A DNA stretch of 64,000 bases from Nitrospira sp. (GTDB taxonomy: Bacteria; Nitrospirota; Nitrospiria; Nitrospirales; Nitrospiraceae). Position numbers and translations under genes: made by a program. Numbering within the stretch: position 1 is the first letter of the stretch; every line of letters begins with the position of its first letter. Of this stretch, positions 9,664 to 17,848 are shown one piece after another. The notes under the pieces are model-generated. The model did no database searches and was not told the origin of the DNA. It saw nothing but the letters and a program-made list of their open reading frames with translations. Location of the stretch: positions 3,512,179-3,576,178 of the forward strand of contig CP126121.1 of NCBI GenBank assembly GCA_030123625.1, read 5' to 3'.

Positions 9664-9888
9664 ATGACTCATCGATCCAATTCTTCTGCTGCGTCATTTT
9701 CCGCTGAAACCCGTCGGACGTTTTATGAAGGCCATCGGTCATTGGCGCTGTTCATGCTCTTAATTGTATTTGCAGCACCGTTTGCCGGACTCTACGTAGC
9801 GGGGCTTTTCGGTGTGGTGGTCGGGGTGCTGGCGTCGGCTGTAGCCTACGTGCTTACGCCTTGCCTCTGGAAGTGGATCGGCGGCTGA
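9664..9888 (+). CDS. Small two-helix membrane protein
   Basis: The 74-residue product has a polar N-terminus ending in ETRRTFYEGHRS, then one long or two short membrane segments rich in Val, Ala, Gly and Leu (LFMLLIVFAAPFAGLYVAGL and VVVGVLASAVAYVLTP), ending KWIGG. Start ATG 9664 is supported by conservation with the dead copy at 5377, which begins at the same place. No strong ribosome site is seen. Function unknown. The two copies lie on either side of the nagB/glycosyltransferase/DMFase-like block in the same orientation. Confidence 0.7.
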   Translation: MTHRSNSSAASFSAETRRTFYEGHRSLALFMLLIVFAAPFAGLYVAGLFGVVVGVLASAVAYVLTPCLWKWIGG

Positions 9889-9955
9889 GCCGTTGTGAAT
9901 CGGTGGACCGGCAACCCGAGCTGAAGTCTCGTCCCTGAACGCTTGATGACTATGA

Positions 9956-10972
9956 TCAGTTCATGGTGAGCACCACGCGGAATCTCGCTTTTCCGCTTAA
10001 CATACGCTCATAGCCGGTCGCAGCTTGTTCGAGCGGGACTGTTTCGACCATAGGTCGAATCCCCGTAAGCGCGCAAAAGTTCAGCGTGTCTTCAGAATCT
10101 CGGGCGGTCCCTGATGGCCACCCTGTAATGGACCGGCGGCTCATAATCAGCTGAACGGGCGTCACACTGAGGGGATCGGCCGAGGCCCCGACCACCAGCA
10201 GCCGCCCTCCAACCCCAAGCCCGTCGATGAGCGCCGACATGGCCTTGCTGTCCGGGGCCGTCGCAAGAATGACCGAAGCGCCCCCAAGGTTTGCAAGTTC
10301 CTTTGCGACATCGGCAGCCTCTGTGTCCAGATATTGGGCGGCTCCAAGCTTCATCGCGAGGGGTTCTTTGTCTTTGCCTCGTCCGATTGCGACGGTCCGA
10401 AATCCCATCTTGCTCGCAAACTGAATCCCAAGATGCCCAAGGCCGCCGAGGCCTTGCACGGCCACGAGCTCTCCTGCCGTCGCCCCACTATGGCGCAAGC
10501 TATTGAACGTCGTCACGCCGGCACAGAGAATCGGCGCTGCTTCGGCAGGAGAAATCGAATCCGGAATGGCGGCCAGGGCTTCAGTTCGGGCGATCATATA
10601 CTGAGCATATCCTCCGTCATCATGAAATCCTGTGACACGGAAATTTCGGCATCCCATGAAGTCGCCGCGCCGACAAGGATCGCATTGACCGCAATGTCCT
10701 CCATGCCAACCCACACCCACTCGTTGGCCTCGCTTCCATGTTGTCACGCCTGCTCCAATCTCGTCGACAATACCGGCAACCTCGTGACCTGTGATTCGTG
10801 GGTATAGCAGATCGGGCCAATGGCCCTCCTTCACAAACAGGTCACTGTGACACACTCCGCAGGCTTGTACTTGAATACGGACTTGGTTCGGTCCTGGTGT
10901 CGGGATGTCCCGCTTGACGACTTCGAACGGCGCGCCGGGGGAGCGCAGTTGAACAGCGGTCATGTGTGGCAT
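9956..10972 (-). CDS. Zinc-dependent alcohol dehydrogenase (MDR family)
   Basis: The 338 residues carry all the signatures of a medium-chain zinc alcohol dehydrogenase: catalytic zinc ligands in CGVCHSD and GHEVAG, the structural four-cysteine zinc lobe (HCGQCDPCRRGDFMGC), and the NAD(P)-binding glycine motif GLGGLGHLGIQFA. Its closest look-alikes are AdhA/AdhP-type primary alcohol and aldehyde reductases. Start ATG 10972 gives the standard N-terminus (MTAVQLRSPGAPFEVV two codons later). It stands alone, transcribed toward the small membrane protein. Confidence 0.92.
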   Translation of the reverse strand: MPHMTAVQLRSPGAPFEVVKRDIPTPGPNQVRIQVQACGVCHSDLFVKEGHWPDLLYPRITGHEVAGIVDEIGAGVTTWKRGQRVGVGWHGGHCGQCDPCRRGDFMGCRNFRVTGFHDDGGYAQYMIARTEALAAIPDSISPAEAAPILCAGVTTFNSLRHSGATAGELVAVQGLGGLGHLGIQFASKMGFRTVAIGRGKDKEPLAMKLGAAQYLDTEAADVAKELANLGGASVILATAPDSKAMSALIDGLGVGGRLLVVGASADPLSVTPVQLIMSRRSITGWPSGTARDSEDTLNFCALTGIRPMVETVPLEQAATGYERMLSGKARFRVVLTMN

Positions 10973-11262
10973 GTCGATCTCCTTCCCGTCTTGGAATCAG
11001 CATCGTCTACCAGCTTGTCAAGCATCATGAACCAAACTCGGCATACGCTTCAAATAGAAGTTTCGCCGGCATAACGACGTCCGAACCATTGAATATCTGT
11101 TGTTGTCTTGACCGATACTGTGAGGTTTTTGCGAGATATCGAGAGGTATCTAAATGTGTGACGGTTGGAATGACTTCCACCAAGTTAAGTCAAACGAAGA
11201 ATGGATGTCACCAGGAAGAAATCGACTGAGACGACGTGTATTGGCTCAAACAAAGCAGGTCG
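10973..11262. other. Intergenic, no gene seen
   Basis: The region between the alcohol dehydrogenase start and the terminator hairpin of the Tim44-like gene has no coding frame of note. It should hold the dehydrogenase promoter, but no confident -35/-10 pair was identified. Confidence 0.4.
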
Positions 11263-11297
11263 GAGTCGCGGCTGACTCACAGAATCAGCCGCGACTC
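11263..11297 (-). terminator. Probable intrinsic terminator of the Tim44-like gene
   Basis: A perfect 13-bp inverted repeat (GAGTCGCGGCTGA at 11263-11275 and its complement at 11285-11297, loop of 9) lies 8 nt past the stop codon at 11305. On the minus strand it is followed by CGACCTGCTTTGTTTG, a weak T-rich tail. Confidence 0.65.
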
Positions 11298-11304
11298 TCG
11301 CGGA

Positions 11305-12321
11305 TTATTGCTGGATGGCCGACAGGAGCCAGCGTCCATCCCGCACGCGCATGAAGGTCCAGACTTCGTGAGATTCCGTCGCGGTTTCTTCGCTGCCTTC
11401 GATCAGATAGCCTGGTTCTCCATGTGGGATCGTCGTAGAGACAGTGTAGTCGCAGGCGCTCCAGTGTAAGTCCACGGTCGCGTAGTCTGTCTCGCCTTCG
11501 GACCAGGCCTCACGTACATCTCCCTTGAGCAACTCTACTCTCTCCACGCGATTCTGAACGCCTCGACTGTTGTCCTCAGCCAAGGCGGTGCTGAAATAGC
11601 TCAACATTTCCGGCGTCAAAAAGCGTCGCAAGGCCGGCACATCTTGAGCGCTCCAGGCTGATTGAATGTCGCTCAACAGTTGCTGAAAGGCTGCCTTATC
11701 TTCGGTAGTCACAGTATAGGCATTATCAGTGGTGGACCTGTCGGTGGAGTCGGATGAAACGTCGAGCAGGCTTCCCCTCGCGGTGGTGCTACGCGAGAGT
11801 CCGGTGAATACCGGAGCGGGGTTCTGACGGACTTTTTTGAAATAGTAGAGCGCGCCTGCTCCTATCAACATCAATAGGAGGATCAGTCCGAAAGAGTTGG
11901 ATGCGGAGTTGGATGTCGCACTCGGCTCAGCCTCCGTAGTCTTGGCGCTGCTCTCCGTCGCGCCAAAGAGCATATGACCGATCCAGGTTCCGGCGAGACC
12001 GCCGGCGATCCCGGCGAGTAGGGGATTGCGCTGCCACCAGGATGACGGCGTGGCTGGGGCCGGTTGCATGGGCGGAGCACCCGCTGCATTTGATGGAGGC
12101 GTCGCCGACGGTTTCGGGGTGGTGGACTGTTCAATCGGCTTGGCACCGTTGTCTTGATAGGTACGGGATCCACGGCTGCCGATGCCCATTGAAGACTGTC
12201 CGCCGCGAGCCCCGCTTGAAAACCCTCCACCTGATCCTCGTGCTTTGGCGAATGAGAGGGTCGGTGCGCCGATGAGCGAGGCGATGAGCAAGACCGCGAT
12301 GAGGTGTGAACGTATCACCAT
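11305..12321 (-). CDS. Tim44-like-domain membrane protein
   Basis: Starting at ATG 12321 (AAAGGAAA about 9 nt upstream), the protein has a signal peptide ending at LSFAKA, a Gly/Ser-rich segment (residues about 27-60), a Pro/Thr/Ala-rich linker, a second hydrophobic stretch (FGLILLLMLIGAGALYYF near 145-165) and a C-terminal Tim44/MRPL45-like domain (EDKAAFQQLLSDIQSAWSAQ, FLTPEMLSYF, EVWTFMRVRDGRWLLSAIQQ). Bacterial members of this family are inner-membrane proteins of unclear function. The frame extends 34 codons upstream, but the added residues would bury the signal peptide. A strong hairpin follows the gene. Confidence 0.85.
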   Translation of the reverse strand: MVIRSHLIAVLLIASLIGAPTLSFAKARGSGGGFSSGARGGQSSMGIGSRGSRTYQDNGAKPIEQSTTPKPSATPPSNAAGAPPMQPAPATPSSWWQRNPLLAGIAGGLAGTWIGHMLFGATESSAKTTEAEPSATSNSASNSFGLILLLMLIGAGALYYFKKVRQNPAPVFTGLSRSTTARGSLLDVSSDSTDRSTTDNAYTVTTEDKAAFQQLLSDIQSAWSAQDVPALRRFLTPEMLSYFSTALAEDNSRGVQNRVERVELLKGDVREAWSEGETDYATVDLHWSACDYTVSTTIPHGEPGYLIEGSEETATESHEVWTFMRVRDGRWLLSAIQQ

Positions 12322-12489
12322 GATGACGTTTCCTTTCACAAGAAGGATGGGACTTTTGATAGGCATAGGCTCCATCCTAACAGGATTGTGGGAAAAAAAC
12401 CTGACAATCATTGGGGAATTCACACAGCGAGCGCTGAATGATCTGCATCACTTCTTTCCAAGATGTGTTGGGCAGAGATCCGAGCCAGG

Positions 12490-12975
12490 TCAGCACGTCG
12501 CCAAGGGGGATCGGTGGAATTCGGCCACGACGGGAAATACCAGCGCGGCAAAATCCCAGTATCGCATGCGGATCGCTTCGGAATGAGTACCCCCTTCAAA
12601 GACGATCTCTTCATCACCGGTGAGCGACCGATCAACATACACCGGAAGTCCATAGAGTGTGCCGAGGGGCGGCATGGCGCCCAATTCGCAGTCCGGGAAG
12701 AGTTGCATGATTTCCTTTTCAGTCGCAAGACGGACGCGGTGGGTCCCGAAAATCTTCCGCAGGCATGGCACATCCACGTTCCGGGTGGCCGGCAGCACCG
12801 TCGTGACGAATCGTTCCTTGACTTTCACGATCACCACCTTCGCCATTTCCTGTTCCGGTACATGGAGTGTCTGCGCCACGTCAACGGCTCGGAACATTTG
12901 TGAGTGGGGCAACACATCGTAATGAACATGTTCACGATCAAGACGACTTTTCAGCGTGTGGGGAATAGACATCAT
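12490..12975 (-). CDS. YbaK/ProX-type aminoacyl-tRNA deacylase domain protein
   Basis: The 161-residue protein from ATG 12975 matches the YbaK/ProX trans-editing fold: VHYDVLPHSQ near the start, AKVVIVKVKERFV with the conserved Lys, a central HRVRLATEKEIMQLFPDCELGAMPPLG block and a C-terminal HSEAIRMRYWDFAAL. Such proteins hydrolyse mischarged Cys- or Ala-tRNA(Pro); the specificity here is not known. A clear ribosome site (GGAGG) precedes two adjacent ATGs, at 12975 and 12972; the second has the more usual spacing. A longer frame to 13035 lacks support. Confidence 0.88.
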   Translation of the reverse strand: MMSIPHTLKSRLDREHVHYDVLPHSQMFRAVDVAQTLHVPEQEMAKVVIVKVKERFVTTVLPATRNVDVPCLRKIFGTHRVRLATEKEIMQLFPDCELGAMPPLGTLYGLPVYVDRSLTGDEEIVFEGGTHSEAIRMRYWDFAALVFPVVAEFHRSPLATC

Positions 12976-13219
12976 GGCACCTCCTGTGGTGGGCGATCTC
13001 CAGACGAAGATCGTTGGTGGGTGATACGACTGCAAGGAGACGAGTGGACGATGATCGGGATGGCGCTCATGACTACGACTCCACGTAGGTCATGATGATC
13101 GGCGGTATCGTTTGCTTATATGCTTTTTTGTGCGTTCGTGCAAGACGTATTGTGTCGATGCCATAAACTTTCCGCTGATGGACAAAGCATACGGTGGTGT
13201 GAAGCAGTTTTGGGTTGAC

Positions 13220-14623
13220 TCAACGTGACGGAGGATGATGGTGCAGCCGATTCAGGCCGTCGAGCGCCGCGGTGCGGTAGCATTCGGCCATCGTGGGGTA
13301 GTTAAAGACGTTGTGGATGAAGTATTCCACCGTTCCTCCATAGGTCAGGACCGATTGGCCGATATGGATCAATTCGGTAGCCCCTGGTCCGATGATATGG
13401 ACGCCCAGGAGGGTATGTGTCTCACGGTGAAACATGACTTTTAAGAGACCATGGAGGTCGCCGCTGATGTGGCCACGCGCCATTTCTCGGAAAAACGCCC
13501 GACCGGTGGCGTGCGGGATAGCGGTGGCCGCAAGTTCCTCCTCGGTTTTGCCCACCATCGAGACCTCGGGAATGCTGTAGATGCCGTATGGAATCACCTT
13601 GATGTCGTGCCCCTCGGAGACGTGAAACGCATGACAGGCGGCGAGGCGGCCTTGTTCCATCGCCGTCGCGGCGAGCGCGGGAAAGCCGATGACATCGCCC
13701 GTCGCGTAAATGTGGGGAACGGCGGTCTGGTACCGGGCGTTGACCGCGAGTTGCCCCTGTTGATCGGTGGTCAGGCCAATGGCGGGGAGATTCAACGCCT
13801 CTGTGTTGCCGACTCGACCCATTGTGTAGAGCACCATGTCGGCTGTCACGACGTCGCCATCTTGAAGCTGGACCAGGGGATGTCCGGCCTCATTCAGGGA
13901 GATGTCCACTTGGTCCTGCCCGAGCCGCATCACGACCCCATTTTGTTGCATCTGGGAGTCGAGGGCTTGCGCGATTTCCTGATCCAAAAACCGCAACAGC
14001 TGAGTCCGCCGATCGATGAGGGTGACTCTGATCCCGAAGGCGGCTAACATCGAGGCATATTCTGTCCCGATGATACCTCCACCGATGACGATGATGCTGG
14101 CAGGGTTCTTGGTCGTGCGGAGAAACGAGTCCGAGTCACAAATAATCAGATCGTCAAAGGGGATCTCCGCGGGACGGCGCGGTCGTGACCCTGTGGCTAG
14201 GACTATGGTCGAGGCATGGATATGATCGATTTGCCCATTCAATCTCGCCACGCGCAAGGTATGTGGATCGACAAAGCCGGCTGTGCCTTGAATGACCTCG
14301 ATGCCGTTGCGCTGCAACTGATCGGTGATCACGGCAACTTCGGTCTTGATGACCAGGTCTTTACGTGTCATCAAGTCGGGAAGCGTCAGCTGGCTGGTGA
14401 GTTCGGTGCCCAGCTGGTGCCATCCTCGCCGTCCCAATCCATGAATGTACTCGATCGTGTCTTTCAAGGTTTTGCTGGGTAAGGTCCCGGTATTGAGAGA
14501 TGCCCCGCCCAACTGCGTTGCCTTCTCAATGATGGCCACGCGCTTGGACAGTTTCGCCGCTTGGACGGCCGCTTTCTGACCGGCTGGTCCACTGCCGACC
14601 ACGACCATGTCATAGGATCGCAT
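13220..14623 (-). CDS. sthA: Soluble pyridine nucleotide transhydrogenase (Si-specific NAD(P)+ transhydrogenase)
   Basis: This cytosolic flavoprotein passes reducing equivalents between NADPH and NAD. The 467 residues show the FAD-binding GSGPAGQKAAVQAAK, the second dinucleotide fold GGGIIGTEYASMLA and the FAD-proximal YATGDVIGFPALAATAMEQGR. At the position of the redox cysteines in related lipoamide dehydrogenases the sequence reads LGGASLNTGTLPSKTL, without the CxxxxC pair, which is the mark of Sth rather than dihydrolipoamide dehydrogenase. ATG 14623 is chosen because MRSYDMVVVGSG is the family N-terminus; the frame extends upstream to 14692 without support. Confidence 0.9.
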   Translation of the reverse strand: MRSYDMVVVGSGPAGQKAAVQAAKLSKRVAIIEKATQLGGASLNTGTLPSKTLKDTIEYIHGLGRRGWHQLGTELTSQLTLPDLMTRKDLVIKTEVAVITDQLQRNGIEVIQGTAGFVDPHTLRVARLNGQIDHIHASTIVLATGSRPRRPAEIPFDDLIICDSDSFLRTTKNPASIIVIGGGIIGTEYASMLAAFGIRVTLIDRRTQLLRFLDQEIAQALDSQMQQNGVVMRLGQDQVDISLNEAGHPLVQLQDGDVVTADMVLYTMGRVGNTEALNLPAIGLTTDQQGQLAVNARYQTAVPHIYATGDVIGFPALAATAMEQGRLAACHAFHVSEGHDIKVIPYGIYSIPEVSMVGKTEEELAATAIPHATGRAFFREMARGHISGDLHGLLKVMFHRETHTLLGVHIIGPGATELIHIGQSVLTYGGTVEYFIHNVFNYPTMAECYRTAALDGLNRLHHHPPSR

Positions 14624-14831
14624 AGAGGGCCTCGATGATGTGTCTCGTCGATGCGTAGCGCCTACCATATCGTGGCGAGCCTCACCCACCAAGGAAATAG
14701 CTGAAGTCTGAATACACGAGTCTGACGAAGGAGCCCATCGGATTCACGTCGGTCAACGCCTTGTGAGGCGGACGCCTCGACCCGGCATCGCCGCTTGAAT
14801 AGGGGGCGGATCGGTTGTTATGGTGAGCGGG

Positions 14832-15275
14832 ATGTCTCACACTCGTATTATCAAATGGTCGGTGGGAATCAGCCTTGCGATGAGCGTGAGTGTGTGCTGG
14901 TCGCTCTCCTATGCAGGCACGACCAGAGACGGACATTCTCCGGTTGGGCAGACAATGCCTCATATGATGACTTCTTCGACTTTCACCGGGACAGAAGTTG
15001 CAGTAAAGCCGATACCGTCTGCAGCCGTGCCTGCGGAGAACGGGTTCGTGCTGCGAAACATTCCGACTGTATCGAAACCAATTTCAGTGGGAGGGACGAT
15101 TCTCGTGCCCTACATTGGAGCGGGGTTTGGTGGCGGCTATGCGACGGAACTTGATCGTTCTCTCAATACGGCCCAATCTGCTTCTTCCGGATCCCTCAAT
15201 GCCGGGCTGAAGAATTTATTCGGGCCACAGCTGATCCCAAATGAAGTCCAGTTGGGTGTCCGTTTCCCTTTCTAA
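14832..15275 (+). CDS. Secreted hypothetical protein
   Basis: The 147-residue product begins with a clear Sec signal peptide (basic start, SVGISLAMSVSVCWSLSYAG). The mature part is rich in Gly, Ser, Thr and Pro and ends LGVRFPF, an aromatic-terminated end reminiscent of outer-membrane-linked proteins, though it is too short for a barrel. ATG 14832 follows GAGCGGG. I do not recognise a family. It is divergent from sthA. Confidence 0.6.
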   Translation: MSHTRIIKWSVGISLAMSVSVCWSLSYAGTTRDGHSPVGQTMPHMMTSSTFTGTEVAVKPIPSAAVPAENGFVLRNIPTVSKPISVGGTILVPYIGAGFGGGYATELDRSLNTAQSASSGSLNAGLKNLFGPQLIPNEVQLGVRFPF

Positions 15276-15350
15276 CAGATCTCCTTTACCTGCCTACATA
15301 GCAACCCTGGTGAAACTGCAGAGATTTCTACATATGTTGCAAACCCCCTC

Positions 15351-15539
15351 ATGTTCGTGTACCTGGCTTCTGAACTACGGGGAAATCTTGTGAAAGCGGG
15401 TTATCGCCTCCTGCTGGTCGATAAAGACGGCGTGCTGGTCAGTGAATTTCAATTGACGGAGAACGCCCTGTCTCAGCCGGAGGCCTTTGTGGCGGCGCTG
15501 CAAGAGTCGATCGAGTCGGTCGAAGAAGAAGAGCCTTGA
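15351..15539 (+). CDS. Small hypothetical protein, 62 aa
   Basis: A short frame with coding-like composition: AGYRLLLVDKDGVLVSEFQL, then a helical, acidic C-terminus (ESIESVEEEEP). There is no convincing ribosome site upstream of ATG 15351, so start and existence are both uncertain. No membrane segment or known motif. Confidence 0.4.
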   Translation: MFVYLASELRGNLVKAGYRLLLVDKDGVLVSEFQLTENALSQPEAFVAALQESIESVEEEEP

Positions 15540-15612
15540 GAATGATTGGGGTACGTGCCGGCCAACGACGTGGGTGGGGAAGTCCCCCTTACCCACATCG
15601 TCTCGCTCACAG

Positions 15613-16029
15613 TCAGTTGCCTACTTTCAGCAACCAACCATCGGTCTTGTCACAGTCATTGGCCCCTTTGGCAAAAATATCGAGCCGGATGTAGCTGCCT
15701 TTGACGCTGGGGGGCAGTTTCCCTTTGACCAGGAAGCCGTTATTGATCGTGGTTACCGTGATCGGGACTTTTTCCTCCTTGATCTTCACGGTGATGCTTG
15801 GGAAAAGAGCCGTCTTGGAGGCCAGGAAGGAAAATTCTGAGTTCGGGGCCACCGCTACATTATTTTTATCCACGGAAAAGGGAGGAGGCGTGAAGGCAGA
15901 AAAGATTACGTTGGCACAAGCGTCCACGCCACTGCTGATATTAGGACTCGCGTCATACGCCCAGACTTGGCCGACGGTACCGCACACACTCGCTGCAACA
16001 ACAAGCCGGAGAAGATTTTGCAGACTCAC
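15613..16029 (-). CDS. Secreted hypothetical protein, 138 aa
   Basis: Begins at GTG 16029 with GAGAGG 8 nt upstream. A signal peptide ends at GQVWAYDA. The mature part has two Cys (DACANVIF and NDCDKTD) that could form a disulfide and a beta-rich composition (ITVKIKEEKVPITVTTINNGFLVKG, YIRLDIFAKG). It resembles small periplasmic beta-sandwich proteins. Family not recognised. It is convergent with the short gene at 15351. Confidence 0.7.
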   Translation of the reverse strand: MSLQNLLRLVVAASVCGTVGQVWAYDASPNISSGVDACANVIFSAFTPPPFSVDKNNVAVAPNSEFSFLASKTALFPSITVKIKEEKVPITVTTINNGFLVKGKLPPSVKGSYIRLDIFAKGANDCDKTDGWLLKVGN

Positions 16030-16458
16030 GATTATGCCTCTCTATAGTGAGGGTGGATGATTGGATCAGCCTGAATAACGCGGCGGTATTTTGTACGCCT
16101 CACATAAAAAAAACAACCCCTCAAGTGTTGTGCAGCTACATCCGCTGGTGCTCTGATGATGTGAGGCGCTGACAAAAGAGATTGATCGTTTTCTGGAACA
16201 AAAAGCGCGGTGTCCTGCGGAGCATTGAGATCATTTCCCCTCGACCATCCCCCTCTTTCGGCTAATTACAACCCATACGCACTTTCATGCAGATTCCATC
16301 CGGCCGGCTCGGGATGCGCCTGGGCGACGGAATTCTTGACAGCCAACTGATGGCCTCTTAGACTCACGACGTTCTTGTTAGGAACACAATGCATCTGTTT
16401 GTTCTTGTGCTGTCGTCATCCTCAAGGTTGTTCATCCACTGCTAAGGAGTGTAGGCCC
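16030..16458. other. Intergenic, regulatory DNA likely
   Basis: AT-rich patches occur (a run of eight A at about 16106-16113). The region lies between divergent genes, so it should hold two promoters, but no confident -35/-10 pair was fixed. No gene seen. Confidence 0.4.
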
Positions 16459-16782
16459 ATGAGCGAAGCCAAAGACACCACCATTGCGCTGAACGTCCGG
16501 TTGAAACCTTCCGAGCCCTCCGCGCACCCGCGCGCGGCGAACTATACGAATGTTGGTATTGCACAGGGCATCGCCTATCTCGATTTAGGCTTCATCGAAC
16601 CCGCTGTGCTTGCTGCTATTGCAAAAACGGCGAAGGACGGTCAAGCAGCACCGAAAGGCCTGGACGGCCACTTCATCACCCGCGTCGCGATGGACGTCAG
16701 TGCGTTGGCAAGGTTGCAACAGCAGATTCAGCAGGTGTTGGTGGGGTTGCGCACAGCGCAGAAACAGAAGCCGAAAGACTGA
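16459..16782 (+). CDS. Hypothetical protein, 107 aa
   Basis: ATG 16459 with TAAGGAG about 10 nt upstream. The sequence is soluble, with an extended middle (ANYTNVGIAQGIAYLDLGFIEP) and a helical Gln/Lys-rich C-terminus (LARLQQQIQQVLVGLRTAQKQKPKD). It lies 44 nt ahead of the secreted protein at 16827 and 1.07 kb ahead of the giant RTX gene, in the same direction, so it may be the first gene of that operon. No family recognised. Confidence 0.65.
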   Translation: MSEAKDTTIALNVRLKPSEPSAHPRAANYTNVGIAQGIAYLDLGFIEPAVLAAIAKTAKDGQAAPKGLDGHFITRVAMDVSALARLQQQIQQVLVGLRTAQKQKPKD

Positions 16783-16826
16783 GCAGAGGGCGAGACCAAC
16801 GAGCAGGTGACCTGAGAGGTTCGATC

Positions 16827-17846
16827 ATGCAGCGATTATGGTTGGTGCTGGTATGTCTCGTGATGCTTGTGTGCCCGCAACTGGCGACTTCGGCGGATAG
16901 ACCGCTTTTCATTCTCAAGGATTCAGGGTTCCAGGCAAGTAGCCAGCACCGACTCTACTGGTTGGATAATGACCGCGTAATCTTTACAGGGTATGAAATC
17001 AACCTTGAAAAAATAGACAAGGAAGGTCGCTATGGACGTGAGCAGAATATCTATATCTGGGATACGCGAGAGAATCGGCGAACGATCTATGTGAAGAACG
17101 CCAGTCTTGGCTGCTATTTTCGCGGCTACATTCGCTATTCCATTCTCAATGGACCATCCAAGAAGGGACCGATGGGCCAAGAACGCACATACCTCGATAT
17201 GTATTACTCGAAGGAGACCTGGGAGGGAGAACCGCCGGAGTGGGGAGAAAGAGTGAGAATGCATCCAATTACATGCCAAGCGTATCAATCCCGAGGGCTA
17301 TTGCGCGATTTTGTTGAATTGCTACCCATCCATGGCTATTTGGATTTTCGCCGGCCACCTGATGTTCCTCCTAGTCAACCCAGCCCAATCCTCTTGTATC
17401 GGTCAGGATCTTATGGTCCGACAAGGCTTAGCATAAATGATAGCCAAGTCTGGCCTCCCTCGGTCCGTTATGTAGAATTTTTAGATGCTTATGTTCTCCA
17501 TGCAGGGGTTAACCGCCATTCATTCTGGATACTGAATCCAAATGGAACCCTAACAGAACATGGAGTGCCAGAAGTTCGGGGGGGCTGGCATCATTTCCTT
17601 CCATTGCGTTCTGGAGTTCTTGCTATAGGTGGAACTATTAATGTTGAGAAATTGGGAGACATCGGAAGTCGTGGCGTTTATTGGCTTGAAGGTGATCGGA
17701 TTCAGAAAATAGCAGCTGGATTCATTAATACAGCAGCGATCTCGCCGGATGGCTGTAAGGTTGTATTTGTACAAGAGACGCATGGCAGCCCATTAACTGA
17801 GAATCTCACCACATTGCATCTAGTCGATACCTGCAAAGGAGCCTAG
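16827..17846 (+). CDS. Secreted beta-propeller-like hypothetical protein
   Basis: The 339-residue protein has a signal peptide (LWLVLVCLVMLVCPQLATSA) and a mature part with repeated strand patterns of the WD/Kelch kind (RLYWLDNDRVIFTGYE, NIYIWDTRENRRTIYV, FWILNPNGTLTEHG, GVYWLEGDRIQKIAAG, AAISPDGCKVVFVQ). This suggests a propeller, but no named family was identified. A ribosome site (GAGAGG) precedes ATG 16827. The next gene starts 2 nt after this stop, with its ribosome site inside the last codons here, so the two proteins are probably made together and may work together at or outside the cell surface. Confidence 0.75.
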   Translation: MQRLWLVLVCLVMLVCPQLATSADRPLFILKDSGFQASSQHRLYWLDNDRVIFTGYEINLEKIDKEGRYGREQNIYIWDTRENRRTIYVKNASLGCYFRGYIRYSILNGPSKKGPMGQERTYLDMYYSKETWEGEPPEWGERVRMHPITCQAYQSRGLLRDFVELLPIHGYLDFRRPPDVPPSQPSPILLYRSGSYGPTRLSINDSQVWPPSVRYVEFLDAYVLHAGVNRHSFWILNPNGTLTEHGVPEVRGGWHHFLPLRSGVLAIGGTINVEKLGDIGSRGVYWLEGDRIQKIAAGFINTAAISPDGCKVVFVQETHGSPLTENLTTLHLVDTCKGA

Positions 17847-17848
17847 CC

